Below the pieces are notes generated by a model. It ran no database searches. It saw only the letters and a program-made list of their open reading frames with translations, and was not told the origin of the DNA. The translations under genes were made by a program, and so were the position numbers. 35,637 nt of DNA. Origin: Desulfobulbaceae bacterium. GTDB lineage: Bacteria > Desulfobacterota > Desulfobulbia > Desulfobulbales > Desulfocapsaceae. Below are positions 16,574-25,196 of this stretch, piece by piece. Where the stretch lies: assembly GCA_024227155.1 (NCBI GenBank), contig JAAELB010000789.1:1-35637 (forward strand). Reading direction: 5' to 3'. The stretch's first letter is position 1. Each line of letters begins with the position of its first letter.

Positions 16574-17467
16574 CTAGGGACTTTGCAGTTGCATATCCTC
16601 AGGTATTTCAGTCTCAAAGTGGAGAGAATGTCCCGATATGGGATGTTGTAACTCAAGTTTCCATGAATGGAGACACTGTCTTGTATACTTTTTACCGTTG
16701 TGGCTTACCAGTCCTCCGTATCTGCTATCTCCAAGAAGAGGGCATCCTGCCTCGGAAAAATGGACCCTGATCTGATGGGTTCTTCCTGTCTCCAGTTTGA
16801 CTGCCACAAGGCAGTGTGACTGGAAGGTTTCCATGACTTTGTAATGTGTGACGGCATCTTTGCCCCCCTTCTCCACAGATTTCATCCGGTTTGACCGCCT
16901 TTCTCTTGCCAAAAGAGATCTGAAGGTGCCTTCTGGGGGTGAGGGGGAATTCGCCATCAGCGCAAGGTAGTGCTTGCCTATTGTACGATTCCTAATCTGC
17001 TCGGAAAGACCCTTGTGTGATTGAGGATGTATGGAAAAAACAATAAGCCCGCTGGTGTTACGGTCAAGCCTCTGGGCCATGCCAATTTGTAACTTTCGAA
17101 ACCTTGGATCCCGTTTCAGCCAAATCTGTAGCGCTTCATATAAAGTTCCTTTGTAGCGGGATGGGGTTGGCTGGGTTTCGATGCCTGCAGGTTTATTTAA
17201 CACGATAAGGTATTTATCCTGGAAAATCACCTCCTGCTGCTGGATTCGATAGGGCGTGAGTGGTCTCATGTCGCGGTGTATCTCTATGGCCTGGTTAGGG
17301 AGAAGTTTCTTGCCGCACTTCAGGGTTCTGCGACCATCAACGTGGACGCCCCCAAGGTCAATTATTTTACGGATATTACCTTTTGAGAGCTCTTCTACAT
17401 TAAGGTATAAATAGTGGTCTAGGCGACAGGCGCGGTCGCACTCTTCAGTCTGAAGTCTATGTATCAT
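16574..17467 (-). CDS. RluA-family 23S rRNA/tRNA pseudouridine synthase
   Basis: 297 residues from the ATG at 17467 (AAAAGGA about ten bases upstream); a TTG at 17491 is possible but has no ribosome binding site. An N-terminal S4 RNA-binding domain (about 15-75: LSKGNIRKIIDLGGVHVDGR) is followed by the RluA catalytic domain. The catalytic motif is AQRLDRNTSGLIVFS, with Asp in RLDR and Gln replacing the more common His. LETGRTHQIRVHFSEAGCPLLGD is the conserved late motif. The target uridine cannot be assigned. It is read upstream of tdh; a functional link is unlikely. Confidence 0.9.
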   Translation of the reverse strand: MIHRLQTEECDRACRLDHYLYLNVEELSKGNIRKIIDLGGVHVDGRRTLKCGKKLLPNQAIEIHRDMRPLTPYRIQQQEVIFQDKYLIVLNKPAGIETQPTPSRYKGTLYEALQIWLKRDPRFRKLQIGMAQRLDRNTSGLIVFSIHPQSHKGLSEQIRNRTIGKHYLALMANSPSPPEGTFRSLLARERRSNRMKSVEKGGKDAVTHYKVMETFQSHCLVAVKLETGRTHQIRVHFSEAGCPLLGDSRYGGLVSHNGKKYTRQCLHSWKLELQHPISGHSLHFETEIPEDMQLQSP

Positions 17468-17683
17468 TGTAATGCGATCCTTTTGGGTCAAGTTGGAGGA
17501 GACCTTGCAGGAAAAGGCCTCTATAGCTTGCCAATTGTGAAAAGGTAATTAATAAAAAGACTTGGTTTGCATATTCCAACCATATTTGCATATTGTGATA
17601 TGATACTCAGTTGGAGGAAAAGTTCATTGTATATTGATTCTGTATTTTGCTTGCAGCTTCAAATCAACTCAAGGGGTAATGAA

Positions 17684-18028
17684 ATGAAGAAAAATTTTTA
17701 TTTATTGTTGGTGGTATTTTCCGTATTCGTATTATCGTCATGTACACAGGAAACCCAGAACAAAATCGGTCGATCAATCCAGAACTGGACCGGGACTGAT
17801 GGTGTTTTGGAGGTGTATGGTGGGGAGAAGCTTGTGAAACGCTTTATGAAGATTGATAAGTTGACAACTGCTCCCGCTACTGATGGAAAATCAGAGCGCC
17901 CATATCGTTTTGGCTACGGTATCCTTGATGTCAATCAGAATGGTACTGTAGATCCAGGTGAAAAAAAGGTCTATTTTGAATTCAGCGACTATTCAACCCC
18001 GTATATTTTTTATGAAAATCCCAATTAA
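17684..18028 (+). CDS. Small lipoprotein, function unknown
   Basis: 114 residues from the ATG at 17684, with AAGGGG nine bases upstream; earlier in-frame starts would spoil the signal sequence. MKKNFYLLLVVFSVFVLSSC is a textbook lipoprotein signal with lipobox LSSC, so Cys20 would be lipidated and the protein anchored to a membrane. The mature part has ILDVNQNGTVDPGEKKVYFE, a DxNxNGxxDxxE calcium-loop-like (EF-hand/dockerin-like) stretch. I do not recognise a wider family. A membrane diguanylate cyclase follows 107 bp downstream on the same strand. Confidence 0.82.
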   Translation: MKKNFYLLLVVFSVFVLSSCTQETQNKIGRSIQNWTGTDGVLEVYGGEKLVKRFMKIDKLTTAPATDGKSERPYRFGYGILDVNQNGTVDPGEKKVYFEFSDYSTPYIFYENPN

Positions 18029-18135
18029 TTTGCTGGGGATAATTCAACAGAGAGGTTGTTGGATATTTTCGAATTTTCGCCCGATAATTTACTTTAATAC
18101 TCAATATATTTGACACTTGCTCACTCTTTTTGTCT

Positions 18136-19857
18136 ATGCGTTATTTTAGCGAGAAAAATCTAAAGAAGATAATTTTTGCAAGTCTGATTATTCTTGTCGC
18201 TATCCTGACTTCCGTTTACAGCACCCTGTTTGTTGTTGATAAATATTGGGACCTTGAAGATGAATTGCCAAAAATAGAGGCTGATTTTATAAGGCAGCAG
18301 AAAGATATTTTGCAATATGCTGTAAATTTACAGATTAGCCAGATTGATTTGCACAGGCAGCAGATAAAAGCGAAACTGAAGCAGGGGTTAAAAGCTAAGG
18401 TCCACGATGCAAAGGCAATAGCTCAAAACCTCTATAGTAAGAATGGTCACAAGATGGCTGAATCAGATCTACAAGATCTGATTTTACAGGCTCTGAGACC
18501 AATCACCTTCTACCAGGGGCGAGGGTATTATTTCGTCCACACTATGAACGGCCTTGTGAAACTCTATCCGTCGGATGTGAGTTTTGAGGACCATTTAGCA
18601 AAGCAGGTAAATCTCGGGGATAAGTTCAAGGTATTTGATGATTTACGAAAAATTGTACGGAGTCAGGATGAGGGTTTTTTAGAATATGATTGGCCCCTTC
18701 CCGGGAAGTGGGGTGACCGTTTGTATAAAAAGCTCACCTATGTTACCCACTTTGAGCCCTATAACTGGTTTATTGGGGCCGGGGAATACTATGTAGACTT
18801 TGGCGATATGACCAGAGAGAGCATTGTTGAAGATATAAATAATTCAATGACTCTGAATTCCAGAGATTATTTTTTCGTTTATGATCTTCATGACATTAAC
18901 GGAGGCAAGGATTTTGCGACGATGTTGGTTAATCCAAATCGTCCGGACCTTATTGGCACAAAGCTTAGTGACGAATACCAGGGAGCCCGGGGGAAAAAAT
19001 TTCGAAAAGATTTTCTTGCTGGTCTGCGTGATATTGGTGATGCCTATATCACATATTGGTATAAAAAACCTGGAGATAGTCAACCCAAAAAAAAGTTGAG
19101 CTATTTTAAGCTGTATCCAGAGTGGAACTGGGTGGTTGCAAAAGGGGTCTATCTTGATGATTTAGAAAAGATCATCAGTTCCAAAAAAGAAAAACTTGAA
19201 TCTAAGGTGAAGAATAAATTAACTATTTTTGCCTATCTTCTCTGTTTTTCGGTGATCTTTGCAGTGATAATTGCCCACTATTTTACCAAAGGTATTAATT
19301 CTATATTTATAAAATATAAGAATATTCAGGAAGATCAGCACCGGGAGCTTGAGCGTATAAACAAGTTTCTGCATAAAAGAGCAACGATCGATAATTTGAC
19401 AGAGCTCCATAACCGCCAATACTTCAATGAGCGTCTCGAACAGGAGGTTAAGCGGTTGAACCGTTACAACTATTCTGTTTCTTTGATCTTTTTTGATATA
19501 GATTTCTTTAAAGAGGTAAATGACACCTTTGGCCATCTGGCGGGGGATGATGTGCTAAGAGAGCTCGCCGCACTTGTTCGTTCTCACACCAGGCAATCAG
19601 ATTTTCTTGCACGCTGGGGCGGGGAAGAGTTCGTATTGCTGGTTGTTGAAGCTGACAGTGGTGATGCAAAAAAAATTGCTGAGAATATTTGTCACGTTGT
19701 AGCGGCACATACTTTTTCGGTGCCCCGAAGGATTACCTGCAGCTTTGGGGTAACTCAATTTGTTCCGGGTGAGAGTACCATTGATTTTATCAACCGTACC
19801 GACCAGGGCCTGTATCAGGCGAAAGAATTGGGTCGTAATAAGGTTGTCGAAATATAG
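18136..19857 (+). CDS. Membrane-anchored Cache-GGDEF diguanylate cyclase
   Basis: 573 residues from ATG 18136; no strong ribosome binding site is visible and a TTG at 18130 is an alternative. One TM helix near residues 10-32 and another near 360-382 bracket a large periplasmic sensor with two Cache-like (SMP_2/sCache_2) units: YYFVHTMNGLVKLYPSD...NWFIGAGEYY and YFFVYDLHDINGG...WNWVVAKGVYLDDLE. The cytoplasmic GGDEF domain has DIDFFKEVNDTFGHLAGDDVL, a catalytic GGEEF (RWGGEEFVLLV) and an intact inhibitory I-site, RQSD five residues before it. It should make c-di-GMP in response to a small extracellular molecule and be feedback-inhibited. Confidence 0.9.
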   Translation: MRYFSEKNLKKIIFASLIILVAILTSVYSTLFVVDKYWDLEDELPKIEADFIRQQKDILQYAVNLQISQIDLHRQQIKAKLKQGLKAKVHDAKAIAQNLYSKNGHKMAESDLQDLILQALRPITFYQGRGYYFVHTMNGLVKLYPSDVSFEDHLAKQVNLGDKFKVFDDLRKIVRSQDEGFLEYDWPLPGKWGDRLYKKLTYVTHFEPYNWFIGAGEYYVDFGDMTRESIVEDINNSMTLNSRDYFFVYDLHDINGGKDFATMLVNPNRPDLIGTKLSDEYQGARGKKFRKDFLAGLRDIGDAYITYWYKKPGDSQPKKKLSYFKLYPEWNWVVAKGVYLDDLEKIISSKKEKLESKVKNKLTIFAYLLCFSVIFAVIIAHYFTKGINSIFIKYKNIQEDQHRELERINKFLHKRATIDNLTELHNRQYFNERLEQEVKRLNRYNYSVSLIFFDIDFFKEVNDTFGHLAGDDVLRELAALVRSHTRQSDFLARWGGEEFVLLVVEADSGDAKKIAENICHVVAAHTFSVPRRITCSFGVTQFVPGESTIDFINRTDQGLYQAKELGRNKVVEI

Positions 19858-19948
19858 AGAAGGAGAAGTGTAGCAATTGTTCTTGATCCCAGATGCCACG
19901 TATTGTCAAAAGAGGTGTAACCTGGGAGGGCGCTGCTGAACAGTTACA

Positions 19949-20839
19949 TTATTTATAGCTTTTATATAGTACCTGGGTGCCGAAATCTTCGCCACCATCC
20001 GCTGCCAGCTCGTCATACATTGATTTGGCAAGGGCAAGACCTTTTGCAGACAAACCTATCTCATCTGCTGATTCCATGGCAATATTCATATCTTTTATAA
20101 AGTGTTTTACAAAAAAGCCTGGATCAAAATCACCCTTGATCATACGCGGTGCAAGATTAGAGAGTGACCAGCTTCCTGCAGCCCCAGTCTCAATGCTTTG
20201 CAGCACAATTTCAGGGTCGAGTCCTGCTTTTTCCGCATAACGAATAGCTTCACAGACTCCCATCATGTTGGAGGCGATGGCTATCTGGTTTGCTGCCTTA
20301 CAGTGTTGTCCGCTTCCCGCTTTACCCTGGAAAACTATATTTTTACCCATCAGCTCAAAAAGAGGTGCCGCTGCCTGGAAAGAGTCTTCATCCCCACCGA
20401 CCATTATTGACAGTTTGCCATCCCTGGCACCAGTGTCTCCGCCGGAGACGGGGGCGTCAAGAGCTGCTACTTTTTTGGCCTTTGCCAGATTATATATTTT
20501 CTGGGCTAACTGGGGACTTGATGTTGTCATGTCGATGATAATGTTCCCGCCTTTACAGTTGGCAAGTATACCGTCTTCACCAAGGTAGATTTCTTCAACA
20601 TCACTGGGGTAGCCAACGATTGTGATAATAACATCCGATGCTGCGGCAACTGCTCCTGGACTGTCCTGCCAGATGGCGCCTGCAGCAACTAAGTCATCAG
20701 TTTTACTTTTCGTTCTGTTGTAGATATGGGTTGTATAGCCACCATTCATTAAATGAGAAACCATGCTTTTTCCCATAACTCCAATGCCTATAAAACCTAC
20801 AACTGTGTCTTTATTATTAACTTCCACAATGTGCTCCAT
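19949..20839 (-). CDS. NAD(P)-dependent beta-hydroxyacid dehydrogenase (GarR/3-hydroxyisobutyrate type)
   Basis: 296 residues. Rossmann motif FIGIGVMGKSMVSHLMNGGY (about 16-35), substrate-binding DAPVSGGDTGARDGKLSIM (about 128-146) and the catalytic-lysine segment GSGQHCKAANQ are all present. Members reduce tartronate semialdehyde, 3-hydroxyisobutyrate, succinic or glyoxylate-type semialdehydes; the specificity is not readable. It begins 61 bp after hgcB on the same strand, but its start lacks a visible ribosome binding site and it may have its own promoter. Confidence 0.88.
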   Translation of the reverse strand: MEHIVEVNNKDTVVGFIGIGVMGKSMVSHLMNGGYTTHIYNRTKSKTDDLVAAGAIWQDSPGAVAAASDVIITIVGYPSDVEEIYLGEDGILANCKGGNIIIDMTTSSPQLAQKIYNLAKAKKVAALDAPVSGGDTGARDGKLSIMVGGDEDSFQAAAPLFELMGKNIVFQGKAGSGQHCKAANQIAIASNMMGVCEAIRYAEKAGLDPEIVLQSIETGAAGSWSLSNLAPRMIKGDFDPGFFVKHFIKDMNIAMESADEIGLSAKGLALAKSMYDELAADGGEDFGTQVLYKSYK

Positions 20840-20900
20840 GTAAAAAATAGATGTTTAACGAATGTCAGTTTTTGTGATGGCAGTAATGTAACGTAAGGCG

Positions 20901-21194
20901 CTAACAGCCGCAAAGTGATTTTGTTTTGCCGAGTAGTTTTGATAGCCAGCTGTTAATGATATAGGCTGCACAGCCGCAACCATCGTCGGGGTTGACGAAA
21001 ATTGCATCGACTTGGCAGTTTTTGGAGCAGGCACCGCATTCCATACAGCCGTTGTAGTCAATAATCTTAGCCTTGCCGTTTACCATTTTAAATACCCTGT
21101 GGGGACAGACCAACTGGCAATTTCCACAGCCAATACATTTATCATCCGATAGCTTCAATATCGCTGTTTCTTCAAGATATCTGAAGTTTTTCAT
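20901..21194 (-). CDS. hgcB: Mercury methylation ferredoxin HgcB
   Basis: 97 residues from the ATG at 21194 (AGGA seven bases upstream); the open frame further upstream is the shadow of hgcA. Two [4Fe-4S] motifs: C20-x2-C23-x2-C26-x3-C30-P and C50-MECGA-C56-x3-C60, the CMECGAC form being the HgcB hallmark. A conserved Cys-rich stretch DDGCGCAAY and a C-terminal pair (SLCGC end) follow; in HgcB the terminal cysteines are thought to bind Hg(II) and hand it to HgcA. HgcB also reduces the corrinoid. It lies 41 bp after hgcA. Confidence 0.93.
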   Translation of the reverse strand: MKNFRYLEETAILKLSDDKCIGCGNCQLVCPHRVFKMVNGKAKIIDYNGCMECGACSKNCQVDAIFVNPDDGCGCAAYIINSWLSKLLGKTKSLCGC

Positions 21195-21235
21195 AACCTT
21201 ATCCTGACTTATTTCCCGTTTGTCGGGGTTAGCTG

Positions 21236-22414
21236 TTAATGAAGAAATGGTGCTGCTATCCAAAGTATCAGGGCCAGGGCCGCTGCAATCGTCTGTAATA
21301 AAAGTCCCTTGTTCATTTCTTCTTTCACCCCTGAGAGGGAAGTGAACACGGTGGAACCTGTGAAGTTCATGGCAAGATAGGAAGAGCAACTAATCATCCA
21401 GAGCAATGCGCCGGGTTTTTCAACTCCGCTAAGTCCTTGTTGAGTAAAAATAAGGTAAAAGAGGCCGGTTATAAGCCCAAGGAGGGAGCCTTTGAGCCAG
21501 AATTGGCGGAATGGGATCCAGGGGAGCAACAAGGGGGTGAGTACTGCTCCGGAAAAAATCGCCAACAGGGTGGCGAGCATAAGTGGAACAGTTCGTTGTA
21601 GGGAGAGAGATAGTGAATATATTTCACTTGATATTCCTGAGATGAGAAAAAAAATCACACAGGCAACAGCTAGCTGTTTCCACAGCATACATATTTCAAG
21701 CGGGATGAGGACAGCCCTTTCAGAGAAGGAAAAGGTGATCGCACGCATTGTTTCGTTGGCGGTACCAATCTCAATGAAATCCACCAGTGCTGATGCTTTG
21801 ATTGGTCCAAATTGTCCTCGAAAACCACATAACTCTTTCAGTCTGTGTAGAGCAACTCCGTTTGCGCAGAGTTGAGGCAGAATGAGTTTTCGGTGATCGA
21901 CGATCTTTTCAAGCCCTGCTCGCTGAACCTGGTAAGCAACCTCTTCGGCAGAAAAGGTGCCTTTCCCGGAGGCGCACCAGACGTTGATTCCCCTCGTGTC
22001 GACAACGAGTATCCATGCAGGGATCTGGTTCAGTTCTTTTCTCAGACAGTCAAAGCTGAGTTTGTAGTTTGCTGTTACCAGGACAGGAGAATTCTTTGTC
22101 GGTTCTCCTGTACAGTAGAGGCCGGGGGTGACCCTGTAGTTATTACGAGTGAAACCCGTTCGCACTCCGATGGTTCCTAATTGGTCTCGGAGGGAGAGTG
22201 TTGTTGCAACCTTGGGGATTGCACCTCCTTTTGACTCAACAAAACTTTCCACAAAGGGTAATATATTGTATCCAGCCCGCTCATTCCCACCAGACCGTGG
22301 GGGAGGTTTGGGACCTCAACAGACGCCATCCACTACTTCCGGTGGATCCAGGCAAGGACCTTTGTCCGCCAATGATACCTTTATGAGTGGATCATTTGTT
22401 GCAATCTTTTCCAT
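21236..22414 (-). CDS. hgcA: Mercury methylation corrinoid protein HgcA, with in-frame UGA (probable selenocysteine)
   Basis: 392 residues if the UGA at 22318-22316 is read as Sec33. The cap-helix motif NVWCASGKGTF is intact; its cysteine (Cys147) is the lower axial Co ligand that HgcA uses to give a methyl group to Hg(II). GLYCTGEP, VLVTANYKL and ILVVDTRG fit the CFeSP-like cytoplasmic domain, and five hydrophobic helices follow (about residues 235-390). The ATG at 22414 has GAGG six bases upstream. From it the frame runs 32 codons to ...DGVC, then UGA, then GPKPPPRSGGNERAGYNILP and on into HgcA. The nearest downstream candidate start (GTG 22252) has no ribosome binding site and would drop the conserved-looking ERAGYNILPFVESF lead-in. 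Downstream is hgcB. Confidence 0.88.
22282..22318 (-). promoter_or_regulatory. Bacterial SECIS-like element directly after the hgcA UGA
   Basis: Read on the minus strand: UGA (22318-22316), 19 nt, apical loop GGUCUG (22296-22291) closed by the 5-bp stem CCCAC/GUGGG (22301-22297 and 22290-22286). An outer CUC/GAG helix and a CCC/GGG helix can extend it. The E. coli fdhF SECIS, as I remember it, has the same GGUCUG loop at 18 nt from its UGA, with the loop GU contacting SelB. The match of loop, spacing and frame is unlikely by chance. Confidence 0.75.
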
Positions 22415-22477
22415 CTAAAACCTCATATAACAAAATCTTGATTGGAGATAAAGAGGCAGGAGCACCTCCCAAATACT

Positions 22478-23638
22478 CTATTTAAGCATATTTATGCCAT
22501 TTTCAAGATCTTCCATGAGGTCGGTGCAGTCTTCCAGGCCAATATTAAGCCGGACTACTGTTTTTCCTGTATAGCGGCAAGGAGTAGCCCGTTTCACCTT
22601 TGCGGCAGTGAGGAGGCTTTTACAGCCCCCCCAACTGAAACCTAGATGGAAGAGGCGTAGGCTGTTTATAAAATCGGCCAGTTTTTTTTCCGAATAGTCC
22701 TGTTTGTAGGTGAATGCAAAGAGCCCGGAAGAACCACTGAAATCTCGTTTCCATATATGATGCTCCGGATGGGTTGGGAGCGCAGGATGTAAAACTTCAT
22801 CTACAAGAGGATGGTCCTGGAGGTACCTGGCTATCGTAAGTGCTGACTGTTCATGGTACCGTAGTCTCGGAACAAGGGAGTGCAAACCCCTGAGAGCGAG
22901 ATAACATTCTTCAGCCGGTGTATATATCTCCATGATATTGTAGAACTTGCTGAAGGTGTTAGCGTATTTTTGGCTTACTGATACGGAACCGGCGAGTACA
23001 TCAGAATACCCCGATAAATATTTTGTCACCGAGTGGATGATAACATCGATACCTAGATCAAAAGGCTTTAAAAAAAGAGGGGTAGCCCAGGTATTGTCGA
23101 GAATGGTCACAATGTTTCTATTCTGTGCTATTTCGGTAATTTTAGGAATATCCTGGAGCTCAAAGGTTATGGAACCTGGTGACTCAAGAAAAATAAGTAC
23201 CGTGTTGTCCTGAATGTATTGCTCAATGTCACTACTCGCATTGGGGGGGACAGGGGTAAAATCAACGCCAAATTTTTTAAGGACACTGCGGCAAAAATGT
23301 TGTCCCGGGCCGTAGGCGTTGTCGCAGATAAGAATATGATCGCCACTCTTTGTGAATGCCATGAGGGCGCCCTGGATGGCTGCAATGCCGGATTGAAACA
23401 CCCTTGTCAGGGAGGCCCCATCCAGTTGCCTTAGGGCTTCCTCGAATTGCCGCTGGGTAGGGAGCCGGTCCGTACCATAGGTAATCCCCTCATATTCATT
23501 TTGGCCCGCCTTTACCATATCTTCAAAGCGGTCAAAGAGTACGGTGGATCCTTTATAAATGGGTGGATTGATGGTTGTGGCTGTGCTGTTGTCTCTTCCT
23601 GGCCAGATCGTGCTTATTATTTTTGTTTCTTCTTTCAT
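22478..23638 (-). CDS. metC: Cystathionine beta-lyase-like PLP enzyme (Cys/Met metabolism family)
   Basis: 386 residues. The Cys/Met-metabolism PLP fold is clear: NPPIYKGSTVLF, YGTDRLPTQRQFEEAL, LDNTWATPLFLKPFDLGID and the PLP lysine in HSVTKYLSGYSDVLAGSV. The C-terminal HLGFSWGGCKSLL resembles MetC (SLGYSWGGFESL-like) rather than cystathionine gamma-synthase. It would cleave cystathionine to homocysteine, pyruvate and ammonia. Its stop codon is 63 bp before the hgcA ATG on the same strand, so it may lead the metC-hgcA-hgcB transcript. No strong ribosome binding site is visible before the ATG at 23638. Confidence 0.8.
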   Translation of the reverse strand: MKEETKIISTIWPGRDNSTATTINPPIYKGSTVLFDRFEDMVKAGQNEYEGITYGTDRLPTQRQFEEALRQLDGASLTRVFQSGIAAIQGALMAFTKSGDHILICDNAYGPGQHFCRSVLKKFGVDFTPVPPNASSDIEQYIQDNTVLIFLESPGSITFELQDIPKITEIAQNRNIVTILDNTWATPLFLKPFDLGIDVIIHSVTKYLSGYSDVLAGSVSVSQKYANTFSKFYNIMEIYTPAEECYLALRGLHSLVPRLRYHEQSALTIARYLQDHPLVDEVLHPALPTHPEHHIWKRDFSGSSGLFAFTYKQDYSEKKLADFINSLRLFHLGFSWGGCKSLLTAAKVKRATPCRYTGKTVVRLNIGLEDCTDLMEDLENGINMLK

Positions 23639-23724
23639 GGAATGTATATAGTTTAGTGACTTACTTCAGAAATATGGCTATGAAAAACAGCTATTCTGGA
23701 GAAAATGTTGAAATTGTAACCTAA

Positions 23725-23739
23725 TCCCGATAATCGGGA
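23725..23739. promoter_or_regulatory. Palindrome in the divergent metC / amidohydrolase gap
   Basis: TCCCGATAATCGGGA, 7-bp perfect arms around one base, 87 bp upstream of the metC start. A second small palindrome, CACGAGATCGTG, follows at about 23762-23773. Both lie where a regulator could act on metC and, by extension, hgcAB. No known operator is matched. Confidence 0.4.
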
Positions 23740-23863
23740 AATAAGTCGGGGTAAGTAGTTTCACGAGATCGTGGGTAGTTTGTCAACTTCACTTTACTAC
23801 TGTAGCTGACAGCGGTAAACGCTAAAATAGATAGGTATAAATTTTCTACTACACAGGCAGACG

Positions 23864-25078
23864 ATGAATAATACTTCATATATACACGTAGGTTGGCTTG
23901 TTGACGGTACTGGGAGACCTGTCCAGAAAAAGGTGCTTTTGAAGATTGTGGACGGAAGATTTGCTTCAATTGAACCATTTTCACAAGCTTTGGGGGTGGA
24001 TCCGTCGGCAGTCATCGATCTTTCCCACTGTACCTTAGTACCTCCTCTTGTTGATAGCCATGTTCATCTTTTCATGTCTGCTGCATCTGATAGCCGTATT
24101 CGGAAAAATCAGCTGGTTGCAGGGTATGAGGAGCTTCGTTCTGTCATAGCCCAACATCTCCACTATTTGTTTACCCATGGAGTGCTGACTGTGCGGGACG
24201 GTGGCGACAGGGGTGGGTTCGCCCTGAAATACAGATCTGAGCAAGGGTCACACCCTGAGATGGTGATCAAGACCGCAGGACGGGCGTGGCACAGTGAGGG
24301 CCGATATGGTGGATTGATTGGGCGGTATCCTGGCACTAGAGGAATTGTTAAGGCCTATGAGGAAGATAGTGAGCAAAGTGACTGTTTAAAACTGGTGATG
24401 TCAGGGCTTAACAGTTTGAAGCAATACGGGAAAGAAACAGCGCCCCAGTTTACGGCTGAGGAGGTCGCTAATCTGGTAAAAGCTGCTGCGCGAAAAGGGC
24501 AGAAAGTAATGGTGCATGCAAATGGGCAGGTTCCTGTCAGAATTGCAGTTGATGCAGGTTGTCACTCCATTGAACATGGCTTTTTTATGGGCAGAGAAAA
24601 TTTACAGAGAATGGCTGATAAGGGAACCAGCTGGGTGCCAACCGTCTATACTATGAAAGCTTATGCTGAAAACCTAAATCCAGCTCAGGAGGGGGCGGAC
24701 CTCCAGGTGATTGAAAAAAATGTTCATCATCAGCTTAAACAGCTTCAGACAGCGCGTGAACTTGGGGTGGAGGTTGTGCTTGGTACAGATGCCGGCAGTC
24801 TTGGCGTACTCCATGGAGAGTCCATGGTGGAAGAGATGAAGCTTTTTAGAAAAGCGGGATTTAGTATTGCTGAAATTATTCGCTGTGCTTCTTTGAATGG
24901 CTCAAAATTGTTAGGGTTGGAAGGGGATGGGACACTGACTGTCGGTAGCAGAGCAACCTTTCTGGTTTCACGCGGGGCCCCCTCACAACTGCCGAGAAAA
25001 TTGTCTTACCTTGAAGATATCTATACGGACGGTTCCCCAAGTGAGTTTTATCGTAAAAACCCTTTCAAGTACACTTGA
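23864..25078 (+). CDS. Metal-dependent amidohydrolase (imidazolonepropionase/prolidase-like)
   Basis: 404 residues, amidohydrolase TIM barrel. Metal ligands can be placed: HxH in VDSHVHLF (about 64-71), the likely carboxylated lysine in DCLKLVMSG, His in VMVHANGQ, His in HSIEHGFFMG and the catalytic Asp in VLGTDAGSLG. A small beta-sandwich formed by both ends (VGWLVDGTGRP... and TLTVGSRATFLVSRG) is typical. The substrate is unknown; relatives hydrolyse cyclic amides, dipeptides or N-acyl amino acids. It is transcribed away from metC. Confidence 0.87.
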   Translation: MNNTSYIHVGWLVDGTGRPVQKKVLLKIVDGRFASIEPFSQALGVDPSAVIDLSHCTLVPPLVDSHVHLFMSAASDSRIRKNQLVAGYEELRSVIAQHLHYLFTHGVLTVRDGGDRGGFALKYRSEQGSHPEMVIKTAGRAWHSEGRYGGLIGRYPGTRGIVKAYEEDSEQSDCLKLVMSGLNSLKQYGKETAPQFTAEEVANLVKAAARKGQKVMVHANGQVPVRIAVDAGCHSIEHGFFMGRENLQRMADKGTSWVPTVYTMKAYAENLNPAQEGADLQVIEKNVHHQLKQLQTARELGVEVVLGTDAGSLGVLHGESMVEEMKLFRKAGFSIAEIIRCASLNGSKLLGLEGDGTLTVGSRATFLVSRGAPSQLPRKLSYLEDIYTDGSPSEFYRKNPFKYT

Positions 25079-25196
25079 AGATAATTAATAATCTCTAACG
25101 AATATCTTTGGTATTTTTGATCGTATGAATATACTCTAAGAGACGGTATGTTTTTTTCCGACATAAGGTTTTCTGGGGAGGGGTCTTTTACAACTC

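Noticed and set aside
22250-22252. GTG 22252 as the true hgcA start, making the UGA upstream an ordinary stop
   Set aside because: There is no ribosome binding site before it, the coding-like frame continues upstream through ERAGYNILPF, and the ATG at 22414 has a good site. It remains the main alternative to the Sec reading.
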